64,000 bases of DNA from Lachnospiraceae bacterium. Lineage in GTDB: Bacteria > Bacillota > Clostridia > Lachnospirales > Lachnospiraceae. This document shows, piece after piece, positions 55,068-64,000 of the stretch. The notes beneath the pieces are model-generated. The model made no database searches. It worked only from the letters and a program-made list of their open reading frames with translations, and was not told where the DNA came from. Each line of letters opens with the position of its first letter. Positions within the stretch are counted from its first letter, which is position 1. The translations under genes and the position numbers were made by a program. Location of the stretch: assembly GCA_022769625.1 (NCBI GenBank), contig JALEJP010000079.1, positions 1 to 64,000 of the forward strand, given 5' to 3'.

Positions 55068-56573
55068 ATGAGGAAAGTACAAAGCAGGATTGTGAAAATT
55101 TTACTGCTTTTGCTGGCTGGTCTGCTGGCTGTGGGATGCAGCAGAGGAAAGGCAGAACAGACGGAGAAGGAAGAAGTGCCGGTGATAAATATCGGCATTT
55201 CGGAACGTACCGGATTAAGTGATGATCTGGAACAGGTAAATGAGACACTGGGAGATCTGACGGAGGAAAAGATTGGAGTAAGAGCACAGTTGGTTTGGCT
55301 TGGACTGAACAGCAGCGATGGAAGCAGTTATTATAAAAGCCGGCAGATGGATGTGGACATTATGAATGTCTATTTTAAGAAATATGATGATTACAGAAGA
55401 AAGAATCTTTTGCTGGATATGGAGAATTATCTGGACGATGCACCCATGCTGCAGGAAGTACTGGATGAGAAAACATCTCTTCCGGAGAATGAGCAGGATG
55501 GGGTGTACGGAATACCCAAACCGCTCAGTGATCTGCACAGCAATGGTGTTATGCTGAACCGTGCCTATGTGGAAAAATATCAGATGGATGTATCACAGAT
55601 CCACCATGCGCAGGATCTGGAACCCTTTTTTGACCGGATCAAACAGGAGGAACCGGATGTGATTCCATGGGCGCTGGAAAAGCGTGGAAATGCAGTGATC
55701 GAACGTCAGCCCATCGGTGATGTGCTGGATGGGTGCCTGTCCGGTATTTTATATGAAGAAAATGGAAATACCGTCTGCAATCTCTATGAGTCGGAAGCAT
55801 ATGAGGAGCAGGTCCGCCTGGCAGAAAGATGGCAGAAAAAGGGATATCTGGCAAAGGACATCCTGACAAATATTGAAAATGGAAAATCCCAGGTGCTTTC
55901 AGGGAAGGCGTTTGCCACCGAGTTTGTGATCAAGCCGGATGAAATGCAGTATGACGAAAGTATTTACGGAGAGAAGGCCATTATCATACCGTTTGACAAT
56001 AAACCGGTTCTGGATACGGAGGATGACTGGATTACGGTATGGTGCATTTTTGCGGAGACGAAGTATCCCAGAGAAGCCGTTCAGGTGCTGAATCTTCTCT
56101 ATTATGATGAGGATGTTCTGAATGTCATCTGCTATGGCGTGGAAGGAATGCATTATCAGGTACTTCCGGATGGAAGCTTCGATTATCCGGAAGGGGTGGA
56201 TCAGGATACGGTGGGGTATTCCTGTTCAACAAAGTGGAGATACAATACACCGAAGGCCGGAATCTGGCATGGAATGTCCGAGAATCTGGAGAAAGATTTT
56301 GAAGAATTTAAAGCATCGGCTGTTATCTCCGGCGCTTATGGATTCTGGCTGGATGAAAGCAGGATCACGGTGGATATTGCTGCGCTGAAACAGATCGTCA
56401 ATGAATATACGCCGCTTCTGGAAACCGGGCTGTGTGATACGACTGCTTACCTTGCCGAATTTCGGCAGAAGCTTCAGGAGGCGGGCAGTGAGGAGCTGGT
56501 GCGTCAGGTTCAGCAGCAGTATGACGAATGGATAAAAACGGAAAAAGAACAAAACAGAACGGAGAAAGAGTAG
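55068..56573 (+). CDS. extracellular solute-binding lipoprotein (family 1, LplA-like)
   Basis: 501 residues. Lipoprotein signal ending LLAVGC, with Cys24 as the lipid site. The mature start VINIGISERTGLSDDLEQV and segments QMDVDIMNVYFKKYDDYRR, YGIPKPLSDLHSNGVMLNRAYVEKY (as YGIPKPLSDLHSNGVML) and WITVWCIFAETKYPREAVQVL are typical of oligosaccharide-binding proteins paired with LplB/YtcP permeases. No permease is encoded nearby. The gene lies between divergent yesMN-like genes and a secreted GH3, so it may act as sensor partner or share permeases encoded elsewhere. GGAAAGGAAG precedes the ATG. Confidence 0.88.
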   Translation: MRKVQSRIVKILLLLLAGLLAVGCSRGKAEQTEKEEVPVINIGISERTGLSDDLEQVNETLGDLTEEKIGVRAQLVWLGLNSSDGSSYYKSRQMDVDIMNVYFKKYDDYRRKNLLLDMENYLDDAPMLQEVLDEKTSLPENEQDGVYGIPKPLSDLHSNGVMLNRAYVEKYQMDVSQIHHAQDLEPFFDRIKQEEPDVIPWALEKRGNAVIERQPIGDVLDGCLSGILYEENGNTVCNLYESEAYEEQVRLAERWQKKGYLAKDILTNIENGKSQVLSGKAFATEFVIKPDEMQYDESIYGEKAIIIPFDNKPVLDTEDDWITVWCIFAETKYPREAVQVLNLLYYDEDVLNVICYGVEGMHYQVLPDGSFDYPEGVDQDTVGYSCSTKWRYNTPKAGIWHGMSENLEKDFEEFKASAVISGAYGFWLDESRITVDIAALKQIVNEYTPLLETGLCDTTAYLAEFRQKLQEAGSEELVRQVQQQYDEWIKTEKEQNRTEKE

Positions 56574-56632
56574 TTTTCCGCCCGGCAAAACGGTACTATA
56601 GGTACAGCTAAAAAAACAAGGGAGGAATACAA

Positions 56633-59600
56633 ATGAACAGAAAACTTGCAAAACTGACGGCAGTTACACTGGCAGCTTCCATGGTTCTGGGAAGTTCTGT
56701 TACAGGTATGGCTGCTTCCACAAACCAGATGTCTGAGCGCGAGAGCCGCAATGCACAGCTTTCCAAAGAAGCTGCAGAGGAAGGTATGGTCCTTCTGGAA
56801 AATGAGAACAAGACACTTCCGGTTGCAGAGGGAACAAAAGTGGCACTGTTTGGCGCAGGTTCCTACACAACAGTAAAGGGCGGTACCGGATCAGGTGACG
56901 TTAACCAGAGATATGCGGTCAGCATCTACGATGCACTGACCTCCGAATATCGCATTTCCAATCTTGGCTGGTGGAATTCCTATCTGAAAGACCTGGATGC
57001 AGCGAAAGAGAAGGCATTCGAAGAAAAGGCAGATAATGATTACGTGAAATACATCCCGGGTCAGTTTGGTGCAAGCCCATCCTGCATCGCAAAAGATGTG
57101 GCAGTCAGTCAGGCAGATGTGGATGCAGCAAAAGCAAACGGTACAACGACTGCTATCTATACCATCAGCCGTACATCCGGTGAGGGTGCAGACCGTGAAA
57201 TCGGCAAAGGCGATTACGAACTGTCTGATATCGAGAGAAACAACATTGAAATGATCGCAAAAGCATTTGACAAATGCATCATTATCCTGAATGTAGGCGG
57301 AGTTGTAGATACCAAGTTCTATGATGAGATCGAAGGCCTGGATGCGATGCTGTTGATGTCTCAGGCAGGTATGGAAGGCGGAAACGCACTGGCTGACATT
57401 CTGACAGGCAGAACAGCACCATCCGGTAAACTCAGCGATACCTGGGCTGTAAATTATACCGATTATCCGGCAGCTGAGATCATCGGAAACAATGACGAGA
57501 ACAACAGCCAGGAGAATTACGAGGAAGGTGTCTATGTTGGATATCGCTACTTCGATACCTTTAATATCACACCGGCTTATGAGTTTGGATACGGTATGTC
57601 TTACACCGATTTTGAGATGACACCGGTTTCTGTGACAGCAGATGAAAATATCGTATCGGTAACAGTAAATGTAAAAAATGTGGGTGAGGTTTATTCTGGC
57701 AAAGAAGTGGTAGAGGTTTATTTCTCTGCTCCGGATGGAGAGATCGACAAACCGTATCAGGAACTGGCTGCTTTTGGAAAGACAGACTGTCTTGCACCGG
57801 GTGAGAGCCAGGAGATTACCGTAAGCTACAAGACAACAGAGATGTCCTCCTACAGCGAAGCAAAAGCTTCTTATATCATGGAAGATGGTGACTATGTGAT
57901 CCGCGTGGGCAACAGCTCCAGAAATACACAGGTTGCAGGTGTTCTGAGCCTTGGACAGGATGTGGTAACAGAGAAGCTTTCCAATCAGCTTGAGCTGGAT
58001 AACAAGGATATGAAGGAACTTTCCAGCACAGGAAAGACCACCTACAGCTATCCGACTGAGGCCGCTGAGATTGCAGCAGCACCGAAGACGGTTCTGAAGG
58101 CGGAAAACTTTGTAACAGAAAACAATGCATCTGCCATCGATGAAGACGCAGTGACTACTTATCTGACTGCAGAGGATGCGAAAGATTACAAAGCAGCAGC
58201 AAATGAGACGGTTGAAATCGTAGAAGAAATTCCGGAAGGAACCAAACTGATCGATGTTTACAATGGCACCGTTTCCATGGAATCTTTTGTGGCAAGCTTA
58301 AGTGATGTTCAGCTTGCAAACCTGGCAAATGGTCTGACCGGAGCAACGCAGGGTGACGATGATGTCTGGGGCGCAGATGCGAACAGCGTAAAAGGTGCTG
58401 CAGGTGAGACAAGCCAGCTGTACTTCAATTCTCTTGGTATCCCGAACACGGTTGAGGCAGACGGACCGGCAGGTATCCGTGTGACACCGGTTTCCACGGA
58501 TTCAGAGGGAAATAATGTTTATAACTATTGTACCGCATTCCCGATTGGTACTCTGTTAGCACAGACCTGGAATACAGAGCTTCTGAACAGAGTCGGCAAG
58601 GCAATCGGTGAAGAAATGGCTGAAATCGGTGTTACCCTGTGGCTGGCACCAGGTATGAACATTCACAGAGACCCGCTGTGCGGACGTAACTTTGAGTACT
58701 ATTCCGAGGATCCTTCCCTGACCGGTTACGTTGGTTCTGCCATCACTTCCGGTGTACAGTCCAACAAGGGTGTAGGCGTAACCATCAAACATTACATTAC
58801 AAACAACCAGGAAACAAACAGAAGTAAAGTAAATACTTCCGTTTCTGAGAGAGCACTGAGAGAAATCTATCTGAAAGGCTTTGAGATGGTCATCAGATCT
58901 GCACAGCCGATGGCTATCATGAGCTCCTACAATAAAGTAAACGGTACTTATGCATGTGAAAACTTTGACCTGCTGACTTCTATTCCACGCGGAGAGTGGG
59001 GATTTGACGGAATGATCATGACAGACTGGGGCGCAGGCGGAAGAGCAAGCGTTGACGGCATGATGCATGCAGGAAACGATCTGGTAATGCCGGGCAGAAC
59101 ACAGGACAGAATGATCGCAGCTCTTGCAGGTACACCGAGCAACGAACTGGACAGCACACTGCTTCGTGGTGATATCCAGAAATGTGTATCCAACGTACTG
59201 ACCATGATCATGCGCTCCCTGCAGTTTGGCAGAATGTATGATTCTGTAGAAGTGAAAGCTCATACCGAGACTTATACGAATCTGACAACCTATTCTTCTG
59301 TTGCAAAGGCTTCCGTAAAATCAGCAGAGATCAACAAAATGGAAGAAGAAGTTGCACAGCTGAAAGACAGAGCAGAAAAACTGGAGGCAGAGCTTGGTGC
59401 ACAGAATGCAAAGGTACAGAAAGCTTACGCAGAGGTGGAGAAGCTGAATGTCAAGATTCAGAAAGTAACCGTTAAGAGCGTAAAATCCGCAAAGAGCAAA
59501 CGTGCAACTGTAAAATGGACAAAACTGTCCGGTATGGATGGATATGTGATCCAGTACTCCACAAAGGCAACCTTCAAGTCTGCTAAGAAAAAGACGGTAA

Positions 59601-59740
59601 AGGCAAGCGTAGCAAGTGCAACGCTGAAGAGCCTGAAGAAGGGCGGAAAATATTATGTTCGCGTTCGTGGATACAAGACCATTGACAATCAGAAAGTTTA
59701 TACACAGTACAGCAGTGTAAAGACCGTGAAAGTGAAATAA
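56633..59740 (+). CDS. secreted GH3 beta-glucosidase, permuted, with coiled-coil and Fn3 tail
   Basis: 1035 residues. Signal peptide to about residue 28 (TGMAAS). The reversed GH3 order matches the enzyme at 27815: C-type domain first (EEGMVLLENENKTLPV), Fn3-like domain (about 330-420; SGKEVVEVYFSAPDGEIDKPY), then the N-type barrel with MNIHRDPLCGRNFEYYSEDP and nucleophile Asp in GMIMTDWGAGG (about 798). The tail differs: a heptad-type coiled-coil at about 900-945 (KMEEEVAQLKDRAEKLEAEL) and a C-terminal fibronectin type III-like domain (MDGYVIQYSTKATFKSAKKK; GGKYYVRVRGYKTI). No dockerin. GGGAGG precedes the start. A strong terminator follows. Confidence 0.94.
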   Translation: MNRKLAKLTAVTLAASMVLGSSVTGMAASTNQMSERESRNAQLSKEAAEEGMVLLENENKTLPVAEGTKVALFGAGSYTTVKGGTGSGDVNQRYAVSIYDALTSEYRISNLGWWNSYLKDLDAAKEKAFEEKADNDYVKYIPGQFGASPSCIAKDVAVSQADVDAAKANGTTTAIYTISRTSGEGADREIGKGDYELSDIERNNIEMIAKAFDKCIIILNVGGVVDTKFYDEIEGLDAMLLMSQAGMEGGNALADILTGRTAPSGKLSDTWAVNYTDYPAAEIIGNNDENNSQENYEEGVYVGYRYFDTFNITPAYEFGYGMSYTDFEMTPVSVTADENIVSVTVNVKNVGEVYSGKEVVEVYFSAPDGEIDKPYQELAAFGKTDCLAPGESQEITVSYKTTEMSSYSEAKASYIMEDGDYVIRVGNSSRNTQVAGVLSLGQDVVTEKLSNQLELDNKDMKELSSTGKTTYSYPTEAAEIAAAPKTVLKAENFVTENNASAIDEDAVTTYLTAEDAKDYKAAANETVEIVEEIPEGTKLIDVYNGTVSMESFVASLSDVQLANLANGLTGATQGDDDVWGADANSVKGAAGETSQLYFNSLGIPNTVEADGPAGIRVTPVSTDSEGNNVYNYCTAFPIGTLLAQTWNTELLNRVGKAIGEEMAEIGVTLWLAPGMNIHRDPLCGRNFEYYSEDPSLTGYVGSAITSGVQSNKGVGVTIKHYITNNQETNRSKVNTSVSERALREIYLKGFEMVIRSAQPMAIMSSYNKVNGTYACENFDLLTSIPRGEWGFDGMIMTDWGAGGRASVDGMMHAGNDLVMPGRTQDRMIAALAGTPSNELDSTLLRGDIQKCVSNVLTMIMRSLQFGRMYDSVEVKAHTETYTNLTTYSSVAKASVKSAEINKMEEEVAQLKDRAEKLEAELGAQNAKVQKAYAEVEKLNVKIQKVTVKSVKSAKSKRATVKWTKLSGMDGYVIQYSTKATFKSAKKKTVKASVASATLKSLKKGGKYYVRVRGYKTIDNQKVYTQYSSVKTVKVK

Positions 59741-59791
59741 ATCCAACCACAGAAAACACGCTCTGTAAGCTTTGTATTGTGATAATAAGAG

Positions 59792-59818
59792 AAAACGACG
59801 GGTTATCCGTCGTTTTTT
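59792..59818 (+). terminator. terminator after the second GH3 gene
   Basis: AAAACGACGG (59792-59801) pairs perfectly with CCGTCGTTTT (59807-59816), running into the T-run. Confidence 0.9.
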
Positions 59819-59819
59819 C

Positions 59820-59848
59820 TTGCCAGAAAAGGGTCCTTATGGTACACT
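59820..59848 (+). promoter_or_regulatory. probable promoter for argH
   Basis: TTGCCA (59820-59825), 17 bases, TACACT (59843-59848), about 110 bases before argH. It overlaps a small GTAC-ACTTTA-GTAC palindrome. Confidence 0.55.
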
Positions 59849-59962
59849 TTAGTACAGCATTTGACAGAATCCGCCAAAAGGAGGAACCGTCAGAGACCGG
59901 ATGTGCAAAAGATGGCGCATCGCAGGTGTAGTGGAAAAATCGAACAGAAATGAGGAATGATT

Positions 59963-61351
59963 ATGGCACAGTTATGGGGAGGACGTTTCACAAAAGAGAC
60001 GGATCAGCTTGTTTATAATTTTAATGCATCCATATCCTTTGATAAAAAGTTTTACCTTCAGGATATAGAAGGCAGCAGAGCACATGTAAAAATGCTGGCA
60101 GCTCAGGGAATCCTTACGGAAGCAGAGCGTGATACGATCCTTGGCGGGCTTGACAGTATTCTGCAGGATGTGGAAAACGGCACACTAAAGATCAGTGACA
60201 AATATGAGGATATTCACAGCTTTGTGGAGGCCAATCTGATCGATCGTGTGGGAGATGCCGGCAAAAAGCTGCACACAGGCCGCAGCCGGAACGATCAGGT
60301 TGCACTTGACATGAAGCTTTATACAAGAGATGAGATCCGCGAGATCGACGGGCTTTTAAAAAAGCTGCTGGAGACCCTTCTTACGATTATGGAAGAAAAC
60401 ATGGAAACCTATATGCCGGGATTCACGCATCTTCAGAAAGCGCAGCCCACCACACTGGCGCATCATTTCGGGGCTTATTTTGAGATGTTTAAAAGGGACA
60501 GACAGCGTATGGCTGATATTCTGAAACGGATGAATCTCTGCCCCCTGGGATCCGGCGCTCTGGCGGGGACGACCTATGCGCTGGATCGCGACCTGACGGC
60601 AGAGCTGCTCGCATTTGACGGACCTACGTTAAACAGCATGGATTCCGTGGCAGACCGCGATTATCTGATCGAGCTGCTTTCTGCTCTTTCCACGGTCATG
60701 ATGCATTTAAGCCGGTTCTGCGAAGAGATCATTTTGTGGAATTCAAACGAATATCGTTTTGTGGAGATTGATGATGCGTACAGTACCGGAAGCAGCATCA
60801 TGCCTCAGAAGAAAAATCCGGATATTGCCGAGCTTGTGCGGGGCAAAACGGGACGTGTGTACGGCGCACTGATTTCTCTGCTTACCACCATGAAAGGCAT
60901 TCCTCTCGCATACAATAAGGATATGCAGGAGGATAAGGAGCTTACGTTTGATGCCATTGATACGGTTAAGGGCTGCATCGCGCTGTTTACCGGTATGATT
61001 TCCACCATGAGTTTCCGCAGGGATGTGATGGAAAAGAGCGCGAAAAATGGTTTTACAAACGCGACAGATGCTGCGGATTATCTGGTGAATCACGGAGTAC
61101 CGTTCCGGGATGCCCACGGCATTGTGGGACGGCTGGTGCTGTATTGTATAGATAAGGGAATTTCCCTGGATCAGATGAGCCTGGAGGAGTGGAAGGCAGT
61201 CAGCCCGGTATTTGAGGAAGACATCTATGAAGCGATTTCGTTGAAAACCTGCGTGGAAAAGAGGCTCACCATAGGAGCTCCCGGTATGGAGGCAATGAAA
61301 AAAGTCATCGAACTGGAAAAAAAATATCTGGAAGAAACGGGAAATTTGTAA
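59963..61351 (+). CDS. argH: argininosuccinate lyase (ArgH)
   Basis: Splits argininosuccinate to arginine and fumarate, last step of arginine synthesis. 462 residues, normal length. Motifs: LWGGRFTKETDQLVYNFNAS at the start, DIHSFVEANL, TGRSRNDQVALDMKLYTRDE, MPGFTHLQKAQPTTLAHH with the catalytic His, and the fumarase-superfamily signature GSSIMPQKKNPDIAELVRGK, whose Ser is the catalytic base. ATG at 59963 after GAGGAATGATT. argG is not in the window. A possible asd promoter follows its stop. Confidence 0.97.
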   Translation: MAQLWGGRFTKETDQLVYNFNASISFDKKFYLQDIEGSRAHVKMLAAQGILTEAERDTILGGLDSILQDVENGTLKISDKYEDIHSFVEANLIDRVGDAGKKLHTGRSRNDQVALDMKLYTRDEIREIDGLLKKLLETLLTIMEENMETYMPGFTHLQKAQPTTLAHHFGAYFEMFKRDRQRMADILKRMNLCPLGSGALAGTTYALDRDLTAELLAFDGPTLNSMDSVADRDYLIELLSALSTVMMHLSRFCEEIILWNSNEYRFVEIDDAYSTGSSIMPQKKNPDIAELVRGKTGRVYGALISLLTTMKGIPLAYNKDMQEDKELTFDAIDTVKGCIALFTGMISTMSFRRDVMEKSAKNGFTNATDAADYLVNHGVPFRDAHGIVGRLVLYCIDKGISLDQMSLEEWKAVSPVFEEDIYEAISLKTCVEKRLTIGAPGMEAMKKVIELEKKYLEETGNL

Positions 61352-61358
61352 AAATAAC

Positions 61359-61387
61359 TTGATTTTTCCGTGCAAATAGTATAGGAT
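61359..61387 (+). promoter_or_regulatory. possible promoter for asd
   Basis: TTGATT (61359-61364), 17 bases, TAGGAT (61382-61387), about 140 bases before asd. The -10 matches the consensus at only four of six positions. Confidence 0.45.
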
Positions 61388-61526
61388 AAGTCGGGTAAAG
61401 ACAAATGTCCGCACCAAAAAAACAAATATTGCAAAAGACAGCTCTTCTCCGGCCTTATGGACTGGAGGATGCAGACAGGAACACCTGCCGATAAGCTGTG
61501 AAATCAAAAACGAGGAGATTGGAAAA

Positions 61527-62612
61527 ATGGAACAGAAATTAAAAGTCGGTATTCTGGGAGCTACCGGTATGGTAGGTCAGCGTTTTATTTCTCTGCTTGA
61601 GAATCATCCGTGGTTTGAGGTTACAACACTTGCAGCAAGCCCGAGAAGTGCAGGGAAAACCTATGAGGAGGCAGTAGGCGGAAGATGGAAGATGGATACA
61701 CCGATGCCGGACGCTGTCAAAAATATTGTTGTTATGAATGTCAATGAAGTGGAGCAGGTCGCTGCAAAAGTAGACTTTGTTTTTTCAGCAGTTGATATGT
61801 CAAAAGATGAGATCAAAGCCATCGAGGAAGCCTATGCAAAGACAGAGACACCGGTTGTCTCCAACAACAGTGCTCATCGCTGGACTCCGGATGTACCGAT
61901 GGTTGTACCGGAAATCAATCCGCAGCATTTTGATGTGATCGAATTCCAGAAGAAGCGTCTGGGCACCACAAAAGGATTTGTGGCTGTTAAGCCAAACTGC
62001 TCCATTCAGAGTTATGCACCGGTTCTGACTGCATGGAAGGAGTTCGAGCCCTATGAAGTAGTGGCAACTACCTACCAGGCGATTTCAGGCGCAGGCAAGA
62101 CCTTCAAAGAGTGGCCGGAGATGGTGGAAAATATCATCCCGTACATTGGCGGAGAAGAAGAAAAGAGCGAGATGGAGCCGCTGCGTCTCTGGGGCGAGAT
62201 CAAGGACGGCGTAATCGTTCCTGCAAACTCTCCGGTGATCACCTGCCAGTGCATCCGCGTTCCGGTTCTGAATGGCCATACGGCAGCCGTATTTGTAAAA
62301 TTCAGAAAGAAACCGACCAAAGAGCAGCTGATTGAAAAGCTTGTAACCTTTAAGGGGATTCCACAGGAGCTGGATCTGCCAAGTGCGCCAAAGCAGTTCA
62401 TTCAGTATCTGGAGGAGGACAACAGACCTCAGGTTAAAATGGATGTTAATTATGAGAACGGCATGGGCGTGTCCGTAGGACGTCTGCGCGAGGATAAGGT
62501 TTACGACTGGAAATTCGTAGGCCTGTCACACAACACGGTAAGAGGTGCAGCAGGCGGTGCCGTGCTCTGTGCAGAGACCCTGACAGCGAAGGGATATATT
62601 ACAAAAAAATAA
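61527..62612 (+). CDS. asd: aspartate-semialdehyde dehydrogenase (Asd)
   Basis: Reduces aspartyl phosphate to aspartate semialdehyde with NADPH, the branch point to lysine/diaminopimelate, threonine and methionine. 361 residues, the archaeal/fungal-type length found in many Clostridia. NADP motif VGILGATGMVGQRFISLL. Catalytic Cys in VKPNCSIQSY. Substrate-binding and catalytic His region in CQCIRVPVLNGHTAAVFV. The C terminus ends GLSHNTVRGAAGGAVLCAETL. The start at 61527 has GAGGAGATTGG upstream. A terminator follows. Confidence 0.96.
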   Translation: MEQKLKVGILGATGMVGQRFISLLENHPWFEVTTLAASPRSAGKTYEEAVGGRWKMDTPMPDAVKNIVVMNVNEVEQVAAKVDFVFSAVDMSKDEIKAIEEAYAKTETPVVSNNSAHRWTPDVPMVVPEINPQHFDVIEFQKKRLGTTKGFVAVKPNCSIQSYAPVLTAWKEFEPYEVVATTYQAISGAGKTFKEWPEMVENIIPYIGGEEEKSEMEPLRLWGEIKDGVIVPANSPVITCQCIRVPVLNGHTAAVFVKFRKKPTKEQLIEKLVTFKGIPQELDLPSAPKQFIQYLEEDNRPQVKMDVNYENGMGVSVGRLREDKVYDWKFVGLSHNTVRGAAGGAVLCAETLTAKGYITKK

Positions 62613-62636
62613 GCTGTGTCAGCAGATAAAGGACGG

Positions 62637-62676
62637 GGAGTGCCGCGGAGATGTTTCTTCTGAGGCACTCCTTTTC
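62637..62676 (+). terminator. terminator after asd
   Basis: GGAGTGCC (62637-62644) pairs perfectly with GGCACTCC (62664-62671) over a 19-base loop, then TTTTCGG. Confidence 0.75.
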
Positions 62677-62796
62677 GGTTGCCATAAAAGTATTGGGTCT
62701 TGTATTTTATTCCGGATTCCATTACAATAATCCAGTAGAATGGGACCGCAGACAAAAAGGGAAGGCGGTTCACAGCATTGTGGGTGGGATAAATAA

Positions 62797-63684
62797 ATGA
62801 TAAGGATAAAAAATCTGACAAAGGATTATGGAAAAAACAGAGGAATTTTTGACCTGTCTTTTGAAGTGCAGAATGGTGAGGCATTCGGACTTCTGGGACC
62901 GGAGGGAGCGGGGAAGACAACGGTTCTGCAGCTGCTGATGGGATTTGCGGATGCGTCTTCCGGGCGCTGTTTCATACATGGGAAAAACTGCTGGAGACAG
63001 TCGGACAATATCAAGTGTTTCACCGGATATCTGCCGGAGCAGGTTTCCATGCCTGCGTATCTGACAGGACTTTCCTTTCTGCATTTCCTGTCGGAAATGA
63101 GGGGAATCAAAAGTCTGGAGAAAGCCCTGAACACAGCAAAGCGTTTCGAACTGGATCTGGATAAACGAATCGACCGGATGAACACCGAAGAAAAAAAGAA
63201 GCTGGCGATTTCCGGCGCGCTGATGCACGATCCGGAGATTCTTCTTTTGGATGAGCCGTCCAGGCATCTGGATTCTGCCATGCAGAACCGGCTTTTTGAA
63301 CTTTTGCTGGAAGAAAAGAGCCATGGAAAGACGATTCTGCTCTGCTCACACCGGTTTGAGGAGGCAGAGCGTATCTGCGACCGTGTTGGCATGCTCAAAC
63401 GGGGGATGCTTGTTAATGTGGACGATATTTCCTCCGTGCGCAAGGCGATCCGTAAGATTTTCCGCGTAAGCTTTTCCGACGAGCAGGAGGCGGTAAAGTT
63501 TGTGCGCAAGGAAAGCTTTGAAGTTCAGAGCATGAATGGAGCCCAGCTTATGGTTGCCGTTTCGGGAAGCCTCAGGCCCTTTCTTCAGGCGCTCTCGGAG
63601 TATGAGGTTCTGGAGCTGGAAAACGTGGCACAGAGTCTGGAAAAGTTGTTTGAACATTTATACGGAGGTGATCTCTATGCTTAG
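62797..63684 (+). CDS. ABC-2 type transporter ATP-binding protein
   Basis: 295 residues. Walker A is GPEGAGKTTVLQLLMG, with Glu in place of the usual Asn/Ser. The Q-loop region is TGYLPEQVSMPAYLTG. The signature is changed to MNTEEKKKLAISGALMHDPE, so LSGGQ is not preserved; Walker B is ILLLDEPSRHLDS and the switch His is LLCSHRFEEAERICDRV. The C-terminal 75 residues form the regulatory tail seen in efflux ATPases of this class. No strong ribosome binding site precedes ATG 62797. It overlaps the permease start. Function: exporter of unknown substrate. Confidence 0.88.
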   Translation: MIRIKNLTKDYGKNRGIFDLSFEVQNGEAFGLLGPEGAGKTTVLQLLMGFADASSGRCFIHGKNCWRQSDNIKCFTGYLPEQVSMPAYLTGLSFLHFLSEMRGIKSLEKALNTAKRFELDLDKRIDRMNTEEKKKLAISGALMHDPEILLLDEPSRHLDSAMQNRLFELLLEEKSHGKTILLCSHRFEEAERICDRVGMLKRGMLVNVDDISSVRKAIRKIFRVSFSDEQEAVKFVRKESFEVQSMNGAQLMVAVSGSLRPFLQALSEYEVLELENVAQSLEKLFEHLYGGDLYA

Positions 63685-64000
63685 TATGCCTCTTCTGAAA
63701 CAGGATATTCTGGAAAATATACGTCTGTGGCTGATCGTGACAGGAGCGATGACAGTCTATACGGTTTTGCTGATTGCAGGCTGCGGCCAGGGAGGCGAGG
63801 CAAACGTTCCGATTATTTTTGAACTGCTCCCGGGAAGTCTCAGGGTGGCATTGGGGCTTGAGCATTATGAGCCTTCGCTGAACGGAGTGCTGGGCGGCTA
63901 TCTGCATGGAACGGTTCTGATGATCGTTCCTCTTATTTTCAGTGTTCCGGCAGCCTGCCGGATGGTATCCGCCAAAACGGAGAATGGTATTATGACATGG
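63677..64000 (+). CDS. ABC-2 type transporter permease (partial, runs off the window)
   Basis: The first 108 codons are seen. ATG 63677 has GGAGGTGATCTCT upstream and overlaps the ATPase stop by eight bases. Two hydrophobic helices are visible: about residues 17-36 (LWLIVTGAMTVYTVLLIAGC) and 78-93 (GTVLMIVPLIFSVPAACRMV). The loop between them is extracellular by the family pattern. The ABC-2 assignment rests on helix layout and the ATPase neighbour. Confidence 0.8.
   Translation, partial: MLSMPLLKQDILENIRLWLIVTGAMTVYTVLLIAGCGQGGEANVPIIFELLPGSLRVALGLEHYEPSLNGVLGGYLHGTVLMIVPLIFSVPAACRMVSAKTENGIMTW

Overview
The window reads as a chromosomal segment of an anaerobic, low-to-moderate GC Firmicute of the family Lachnospiraceae (Blautia/Dorea/Ruminococcus-like). 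This rests on gene content: paired tgt-yajC, leuB-ilvD-ilvB, serC-serA-DUF1015, a Firmicutes-type potRABCD operon, YesMN regulators and domain-permuted secreted GH3 enzymes. Promoters are canonical sigma-A type and ribosome binding sites are strong AGGAGG type. I had no database access, so the genus is inference. Almost all genes lie on the + strand. The exceptions are queH, the yesM/yesN-like pair, and a 13-codon gene start at the extreme left edge.

Layout. 0.3-10.6 kb is core metabolism: tgt, yajC, branched-chain amino acid genes leuB-ilvD-ilvB, serine genes serC-serA and a DUF1015 gene. 10.6-17.7 kb holds glgB with an unusual basic tail, an MscS channel, a His-rich CsoR-like repressor, an LCP cell-wall ligase and mgtE behind a possible RNA switch. 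17.7-27.7 kb holds tRNA-Thr(CGT), a TetR gene with a heterodimeric ABC exporter, a decayed cytidylate-kinase-like gene, a D-lactate-dehydrogenase-like gene, an SH3 surface protein and a polar amino acid ABC importer. 27.8-44.6 kb holds a 1354-residue secreted GH3 glucosidase with FIVAR repeats and a dockerin-like tail. It also carries a polyamine ABC operon (regulator, PotA with an inserted repeat domain, PotB, PotC-PotD fusion). Next come two damaged glycan genes: a GH43 gene cut by one amber codon, and a multiply frameshifted GH2-like gene. 44.7-64 kb holds helD, queH, an ABC importer whose permease is interrupted, a divergent YesM/YesN-like system facing a solute-binding lipoprotein plus a second GH3 enzyme, argH, asd, and the start of an ABC-2 transporter.

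The most striking object is a 2,549-bp element at 49262-51810. It sits inside the permease gene of a nitrate/sulfonate/taurine-type ABC importer. It carries a beta-carbonic anhydrase gene, a small unknown gene and a large serine recombinase. The missing 3' end of the permease (38 codons and stop) lies intact just beyond the recombinase. Joining the two parts at a shared TT restores an uninterrupted reading frame. The reciprocal junction forms a near-perfect dyad-symmetric attP centred on the same TT. It therefore looks like a very small, precisely excisable gene-interrupting element with a metabolic enzyme as cargo.

Themes linking the genes: queuosine modification (tgt, queH); amino acid supply (leuB, ilvD, ilvB, serC, serA, argH, asd); secreted plant or mucin glycan breakdown, partly decaying (two GH3, GH43, GH2-like), with a two-component system next to one GH3; and several transporters that lack one usual part locally.
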